Positions 6,761-11,904 of a stretch of 11,904 nt of DNA are shown in pieces. The position numbers were made by a program, and so were the translations under genes. Source of the stretch: JASGKO01 sp049840595 (GTDB lineage Bacteria; Verrucomicrobiota; Verrucomicrobiia; Chthoniobacterales; Chthoniobacteraceae); assembly GCA_049840595.1 (NCBI GenBank), contig JASGKO010000010.1, forward strand, positions 1 to 11,904, written 5' to 3'. The notes beneath the pieces are model-generated. The model was not told the origin of the DNA. It searched no databases and saw only the letters and a list, made by a program, of their open reading frames with translations. Positions within the stretch are counted from its first letter, which is position 1. Every line of letters begins with the position of its first letter.

Positions 6761-9700
6761 TTATTTCTGGATCACGAATTGCGGCGAGGTGACGATCAGG
6801 TGGACGGCGGTCTGCGCGCGTTCGAGCGTGCTGGAGGCGGAGATGGAGGTCACGGTGCTGATGACCTGGCTCCGCATCGCCGAAGACATCTGGCCACCCA
6901 TCAGCAGCGTATTGAGCGAATCCACCAGCGTGGTGGGATTGGAGGCGAGCGCGATTTGGGGCGTGAAGTCGCAGGCAATGACGGTGGAACTCGTCGTGGA
7001 TGCCGCCTGGAAGGTGGCCGAGCGCATGGTGTTGGCCGAGCTGATCACCGTCGAGTCGGTGGTGATCTGAAACTCCGGCGAGAACAAGCTGGCCTGCGCG
7101 ATCGGGCCGGGCTGCGAATAGTTGGGCGAGAAGAAATTGAAGACCGAGGCGGAGTGCATCGGCGTCTGCCCCAGGCTGCCGTCGAGATTGTGGAGCGGGT
7201 AGGTGCCGCCGGTGGAACTGGCATTGAAGGCGCGATAGAGGGCGGAGAGCCGGAGCACGGGCTCGCGCTCATGGCCATAGCCGACTCCGGTGACCACCGC
7301 CGGGCTGCGGGCCTCGTAATCGAGCAGGATGGCTTTCAAAATCGCCTTCATATCCCCGCGCACGCCGCTGCCGTTATCATTGAATGCGCTGGCGACCCGG
7401 TAGATGTAGCCGGGGCTGGGGTTGCTCGTGACCAGCCGCTGGATGAGCTCGCGGGCGAGGAACGGGCCGAAATTCGGGTGATAGAAAATCACGTCGAGCG
7501 TATCTTTCAAATCCTGGGCCTGGCTCTGGCCCGAGGGCAGGACGATGCCGCCGAGAATCGGCTTGGCCGCGCCGTCATGATGACTGGGAACGGGCACCAT
7601 CGGTGCGCGGTAGTTGGCCGTGTAATTGCTCCAGGAGGCCGCGCCGGATTGAGCCCAGTTCCAGCCGGTGAAGACGCGGGCGATGCCGGTGATTTCCGTC
7701 TGCCCATAGGTGGGCACCGGATTGCCGCTGGTATTCAGCGCAAGTGAGCCATCGGGGTTGAGCCGGTTGAGGCCGATAGTGAAAAGCTGCATTACCTCGC
7801 GGGCGTAGTTTTCGTTGGGATGCGTGCCCTTCACCGGATCGGCCTTGTCGTTATGGGCCATGTTGAGGAACTGGCCCATCGTGGGGTGCAGCGTGACGTC
7901 CTCGATCAGCTGCCGCACATTGCCGAAGGCATCGTTGAGCAGCATGTCGGTGTAGCTGCTCATGGCGACCGGAACTTGCGTGAGCGCATTCGGCGCATCG
8001 GAGGTGACCATGATCTCGCTCAGGGCAAAGGCGACGCGCTGGCGAAGCTGGTCGGGAGCGGTGAGGCTGTTTTTCCACCACGCTTCCCACGATTGATAGC
8101 TGGAGGGGCTGGTGCCGCTGGCCAGCGCGGCCACCGCAACATCGGTGAGCGGGGTGTGGAGCGTGGGCTGGATGGCGAACTGCTGATTCAAGAAATCGGA
8201 ATACCCGCTGCTCTGCACCTGCGAAATGAGCGCGGTGGTGGGGCCGAAGGTGGTCTGGATCAGGAAACGCGAGGCGGCATTGGCATCGCTGTGATCATCG
8301 GTCCAGGCCGGTGGCGCGGTCGGGGCGGTGAAGGAGCCGGTCCCGAGGGAGCGACCGAACTGGCCGCGAATTTCCCCGGTGGGATTCTGCGTGGTCTGCA
8401 CTTCGATATACGCCAGCCCGCTCTTGATCGCCGTTACGACCGACGAGGAAAGCGTCCAGGTGTAGGAGCCATCGGAGCGGGGCGTGTTGGAGGTGAGATC
8501 GAAAACGACCGGGCCGGTGGAATTGGCATCCGCCGGAGCGTGAATCGCGACATCCGTAACCGCCGAGCTGAGGCCATTGGTATTCACCGTCACCATCGCA
8601 TAGGATTGATCGCCGCTGAGCCGGATCGAGCTGGTCCCCGCGCCGTTGCCGGTGAGACTGCCTTCCGTGAGTGAGCGTTGCGGTGTACAGCACGGTCGGC
8701 CCCGGGGGCGTGATCGGCAGGTAAGGTGCCAGCGCGCTGCCGGGCACGATCTCCGAGGGCACGGTGCCGGAGTCGGTCGGCTTCAACCAGCCCACGGCCA
8801 GGTTTTCTCCGCCGGTGCCATTCTTTTGGTAAACCTCGAAGTAATAGCGCTGGCCCGCCGTAAGCTGGATCGGCAGGGATTGCTGGTTCGTCTCCTTGGT
8901 CCACTGGCGCGAACTCGTGTAGGTGCCCACGTAGGCACGCATGACGAGATTCACCGGCTGGTCATCGGTGGAAATCCAGAGCTGGCTGTTGTCGTCGCTG
9001 GCGATCCAGAAGGTGTAGGTGCCGGTGGTGGGCGGGAGCAGATAGCCGCGAATGCGCGTGCCGTAATTGCTGCCGAGCAGTTGCGCGGTGGCGGTCGGAT
9101 TTTCCAGCGTGGTGAGCACGCGGGTGGCATTGGGGACGGTGGCGGTGGGAATGCTTGCCACGGTGGAACCGGTGACGCCGGTCCATACTTCTTCCACCAC
9201 CGAGTTGGCCGCCGCCTTGGCGCTGATCGTCACCGTGGCCGTCGTGGTCGTGCCCAGCGTGTAACTGGTCCCGGTCGCCAGATTCACAATCACCGTCCGC
9301 CCCGAGGTGCTGGTCGCGAGCGAGGTGATGGGGATTTTGACACTGTTAACACCGAGCCCCAGCGACACCGAGCCGGAGAGCGCCGTGTAATCGGTTCCCG
9401 CGACCGCCGTGCCGGTCACGGTGTAGGCGATGGTGAGCGGATCGAGTCTTCCCGTGCGGGTGATCGTGATCGAGCCCGGGTCCAGCCCGTCGGTGGAGGC
9501 AATCGGGTCATCCGCGGCGATCGTGATCGTGCTGGTGGTGGCCTGCAGCGCGGCGGTCAGCACAGTGAGATCGTTGTTCACGCCGTCGCTGGTGGACTCA
9601 TAGGGATTCGAGCCCAGCATCATTTCCTCCCAATCGCTCACCCCGTCGTGATCCGAATCGAGATCGGAAGTCTGCACCCGGTAGAGCGTGCCGACGGCGG

Positions 9701-10148
9701 AGGCATCGAGGGTGACCGCCATCTCGCTGCCCGTGCCATTGAGGACCGGCGTCACCGCCGTCCAAGCCGAGGTGAGGCTGGTCGTCGCGAAAATCTGGTA
9801 GCCCTTGTCCGCGACGGAAGGCCAGCGAACGGTGGCGGAAGTGCCCGAGCGCTCCACGGCCGTAATACCGGAGCGATTGGGGACGAAGGGATTGGTGCCC
9901 GCGATGCTTTCTTGTAAATTGGTCAATCCGTCGCCATCGGGATCGGCATTCGGGTCCGCATTTTGCATCCCGTAAAGCGCCTGCCACACATCGCTCATCC
10001 CATCGCCGTTAAGATCCACCCCGCCGGCGCGCAGCATCCCACTCGCTGCGAGAAACGCCATGCTTGCGCAGATCAATGCCCGACCATTAGTTCCGTTCCA
10101 TCCTTGAATCGCAAAGCCCAAAGGCCTGCCGGAGCGGGGGAATTGCAT
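6761..10148 (-). pseudogene. Secreted multidomain DUF1800 protein (EF-hand-like, Calx-beta, PA14, CHRD), one frameshift
   Basis: Starts at ATG 10148. One extra base near 8669 (between 8660 and 8672) shifts the frame after residue 493; correcting it gives 1128 residues. Order: N-terminal hydrophobic stretch (about 24-42, possible signal peptide); calcium-type repeats DLNGDGMSD (45-53), DPDGDGLTN (69-77) and DLDSDHDGVSD (162-172); a Calx-beta-like domain (about 205-309, with GTAVAGTDYTALSG); a PA14-like domain (about 318-478, GYLLPPTTGTYTFWIASDDN and AGQRYYFEVYQKNG); a CHRD domain (about 485-597, SYAMVTVNTNGLSS to NPTGEIRGQFG) carrying the break near its start; and DUF1800 from about 625 to the end, with NENYAREVMQLFTIGLNR and FLARELIQRLV. 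Adhesion or carbohydrate-binding modules fused to DUF1800 suggest a cell-surface or secreted role. It leads the minus-strand operon. No good ribosome site precedes the ATG; Met30 is an alternative start. Confidence 0.85.
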
Positions 10149-10186
10149 TACATATGCCGGGTGGGAGGAAGGTTATAATTAGGAAA

Positions 10187-10209
10187 CTCGCAGGGGGTAA
10201 GTTTGCGAG
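10187..10209. promoter_or_regulatory. Inverted repeat upstream of the DUF1800 operon
   Basis: ctcgca (10187-10192) and tgcgag (10204-10209) are perfect complements 11 bases apart, about 40 bp upstream of the DUF1800 ATG. On the minus strand it is followed by TAATTATAAC, the most -10-like string in this stretch. It could be an operator or part of a leader. No regulator is encoded nearby to support a choice. Confidence 0.3.
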
Positions 10210-10337
10210 GGAGGTGCGGCAAAATAAGTCCTTTGGATCAAGGCGCAAGTCACCCCGGAGCTTTTTTGAAGTTTTTTGGAAAAATTTTGAAAAAGCCCGG
10301 AGTTTTAAGCGAGTTCGTGCGGATTGCTCCAATCCGC
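10210..10337. other. AT-rich non-coding stretch between YhcH-like and DUF1800 genes
   Basis: It contains a strongly A/T-rich block (10260-10295) between two copies of a cccggag string (10254-10260 and 10296-10302). The arms gcttttt and aaaaagc can pair. Next to it, gcggatt (10319-10325) and aatccgc (10331-10337) form a perfect 7-bp hairpin, 20 bp after the YhcH-like stop on the minus strand, a possible weak terminator without an immediate T-run. Reading frames here look like shadows. Confidence 0.4.
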
Positions 10338-10357
10338 GGGATTGGCCTCCCTTGCGG

Positions 10358-10810
10358 TTACGGCATCCGCACTTTGAAGACGATCTTTACCACTGGCTCG
10401 GGATCGGTCACGGCCCCGCTAGGCATATGAGCGTCCTGCGGCAGGAGAATGCCGAAACGGCCCGGCACCAGCAGCATCAGGTCCCCGCTGCCGGAGAAAA
10501 TTTCCACGTCCTTCACGTCGTTGTAAGGGAGCTTCGGCTCCATCGTTTCCAGCGGCGCGTAGCCAAAGCGTTCCTGGCCGGCGAGCACGAGCTGGATATC
10601 GGCCCACAGGCGATGGGCTTCCCATTTGCACTCGGGAATGGGCTTGCTGTTATATTCCTGGCGCACGGCGGTCACGAGGCCGGGCGCGATCTCCAGCTTG
10701 GTGAGCGGGATGGCGTTGAGGTCTTCGCGCAGGATGTAATCGATCGCGGTGTCGAGGGCGGGCCAGAGGCCCTTGTAATTGGCAATGGAGGAAAGGCGGT
10801 CCCAAATCAT
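10358..10810 (-). CDS. YhcH/YjgK/YiaL family protein (DUF386)
   Basis: 150 residues from ATG 10810. An in-frame TTG at 10867 would add 19 residues outside the family. This small cupin-like family includes E. coli NanQ (YhcH), an anomerase of sialic acid metabolism, and proteins once annotated as a beta-galactosidase beta subunit. The family signatures are present: KWEAHRLWADIQLVLAGQE at residues 62-80 (Glu64, His66, Asp71, Gln73 as probable metal or sugar contacts), LPYNDVKDVEIF at 94-105, and LLPQDAHMPSGAV at 122-134 (His128). Length matches the family's usual 150 or so. No sugar-catabolism genes lie next to it, so the substrate cannot be inferred. It is divergent from the PAS sensor gene with a 146-bp gap. 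Confidence 0.85.
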   Translation of the reverse strand: MIWDRLSSIANYKGLWPALDTAIDYILREDLNAIPLTKLEIAPGLVTAVRQEYNSKPIPECKWEAHRLWADIQLVLAGQERFGYAPLETMEPKLPYNDVKDVEIFSGSGDLMLLVPGRFGILLPQDAHMPSGAVTDPEPVVKIVFKVRMP

Positions 10811-10956
10811 GGACCGAGTGTGCGGGGCGGGCCGGTGATTCGTCCAATCTTTTCGACCTTTGGCCAATCTGCACCTGGGTGGAAGGGGGACGGGAACTGG
10901 AAAAACTGGATAATGATTAATCTAAAGATTCCCAACCCGGTTCCGATGGGCTGCTA

Positions 10957-11904
10957 ATGTCCCAATTCGCGCGCATTAGGAAGAACCCCTGTATAAGGGA
11001 AGGATCGAGGCCACGCGGGAGGTTTAGCCGGAATGTGCGCCTGTTCCTGAGTGTGCTGGCGGTGGTGTTCATTTCCGAGACGTTGGTGATGTTCATCCTC
11101 GATGCCATTCGGATGCGGGACAAATCGCTGGAAGCCTTTGTGGATAGCACGATGCTGACGTGTTTCGCCACGCCGTTCCTGTGGTACTGGATTGTGAGGA
11201 GCGAAAGCGAGCGCGACCGGGCGGAAGCGGAACTGCGGCGGAGTGAAGCTCACCTGCGGCAGCTGGCGCTCATTGCCGAGCGCACTGACAACGCGGTGGT
11301 GTTGACCGATCGGGAGGGGCGGGTGGAGTGGGTAAACCCGGGTTTTCGCCAGTTGACCGGCTATACGCTGGACGAAGTGCGCGGCCAGAAGCCTGGCGGC
11401 CTGCTCCAGGGGCCGGAGACCGACCCAAAGATGATTGAATTCATGAGGGAGCGATTGAATCGCGGGATCGAATTCAAGATCGAGGTGATCAACTACAGCA
11501 AACAAGGGCGCAAATACTGGGTGGCGGTGGAGGTGCAGCCGATTCGGGATGAAAATGGGGAGATCACCCATTTCATGGCGGTGGAGCTGGACATCACCGA
11601 GCGCAAGGAAGCGGAGCACCAGATGCTGCATCTAAACGAAATGCTGGAACGCCGGGTGCAGGAGCGGACGGTGGAACTGGCGGCAAGCGAAGAGCGATTC
11701 CGGTTGATGGTGGAGCAGGTGTGCGACTATGCGATCTTCATGCTGGATATGAATGGATTGGTGGAAACATGGAATGCCGGAGCCCAGCGGCTGAACGGCT
11801 ACAAGGCACCAGAAATCGTGGGCCAGCCCTTTGCGACTTTTTTCAATCCGGATGATCTCGCCTTCGGCAAGCCCGAGGAATTGATGTATCGTGCGCGGTT
11901 TGTC
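10957..11904 (+). CDS. PAS-domain membrane sensor protein, N-terminal part
   Basis: 316 codons, open to the right edge. The frame is closed upstream by TAA 10918-10920, and ATG 10957 is the first start. A GTG at 11035 has a GGGAGG (11017-11022) 12 bases before it and is a credible alternative that omits a basic 26-residue leader. Two membrane helices lie at about residues 29-51 and 66-84, separated by a very short loop, so there is almost no external sensor domain. A charged coil (ERDRAEAELRRSEAHLRQL) leads to the first PAS/PAC domain, about 105-222, with AVVLTDREGRVEWVNPGFRQ, LTGYTLDEVRGQKPGGLLQG and the closing VELDITERKEAE. A second coil (RRVQERTVELAASEERFRLM) leads to a second PAS domain that is cut off. 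The output, histidine kinase or GGDEF, lies outside the window. Confidence 0.85.
   Translation, partial: MSQFARIRKNPCIREGSRPRGRFSRNVRLFLSVLAVVFISETLVMFILDAIRMRDKSLEAFVDSTMLTCFATPFLWYWIVRSESERDRAEAELRRSEAHLRQLALIAERTDNAVVLTDREGRVEWVNPGFRQLTGYTLDEVRGQKPGGLLQGPETDPKMIEFMRERLNRGIEFKIEVINYSKQGRKYWVAVEVQPIRDENGEITHFMAVELDITERKEAEHQMLHLNEMLERRVQERTVELAASEERFRLMVEQVCDYAIFMLDMNGLVETWNAGAQRLNGYKAPEIVGQPFATFFNPDDLAFGKPEELMYRARFV

Noticed and set aside
6632..7747. A 371-codon plus-strand open frame
   Set aside because: It runs antisense across the DUF1501/DUF1800 boundary, with low-complexity RRG-rich translation and no family likeness.
8646..9917. A 423-codon plus-strand open frame
   Set aside because: It is antisense to the DUF1800 gene, is rich in Arg/Gly/His with no domain, and exists because of GC-rich codon use on the other strand.
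10954..11631. A 225-codon minus-strand open frame
   Set aside because: The opposite strand encodes clear PAS domains through the same bases.

Overview
The window is GC-rich bacterial chromosome, most likely from Verrucomicrobiota or a close relative in the PVC group. The best evidence is the minus-strand DUF1800 / DUF1501 / GspG-like cluster, whose large first protein carries EF-hand-like, Calx-beta, PA14 and CHRD modules. Palindromic intergenic repeats fit the same assignment. It is an inference from gene families; no rRNA or tRNA is present to confirm it.

Layout. (1) 1-198 is the end of an HPr phosphocarrier gene. It is followed by a palindromic repeat and a kpsF/gutQ-type arabinose-5-phosphate isomerase gene (380-1353), broken by two single-base insertions. 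(2) 1354-1643 has no gene but holds several strong inverted repeats. (3) 1644-3477 is a plus-strand run of three poorly characterised genes: a small membrane-anchored protein, a membrane protein with a C-terminal SRPBCC domain, and a DUF5519 protein whose GTG start overlaps the preceding stop. (4) A TMEM175/DUF1211 channel gene (minus) meets that run tail to tail. It is divergent from a VOC (glyoxalase-fold) gene, which is followed by a second copy of the palindromic repeat. (5) 4743-10148 is a minus-strand operon, read right to left: a secreted multidomain DUF1800 protein (with one frameshift), a Tat-exported DUF1501 protein and a small membrane-anchored GspG-like protein. (6) After an AT-rich non-coding stretch come a YhcH/YjgK family gene (minus) and, divergently, the start of a two-TM PAS-domain sensor gene that runs off the window end.

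How the genes work together. HPr and KdsD are housekeeping functions (PTS or carbon regulation; Kdo/LPS precursor supply). The DUF1800-DUF1501 pair is a recurrent export-associated pair in PVC bacteria with no settled biochemical role. The 1644-3477 run is the least explained coding region. All three frameshifts are one extra base inside otherwise well-preserved reading frames. They could be sequence errors or very recent mutations. I see no convincing new defence, CRISPR or mobile system.
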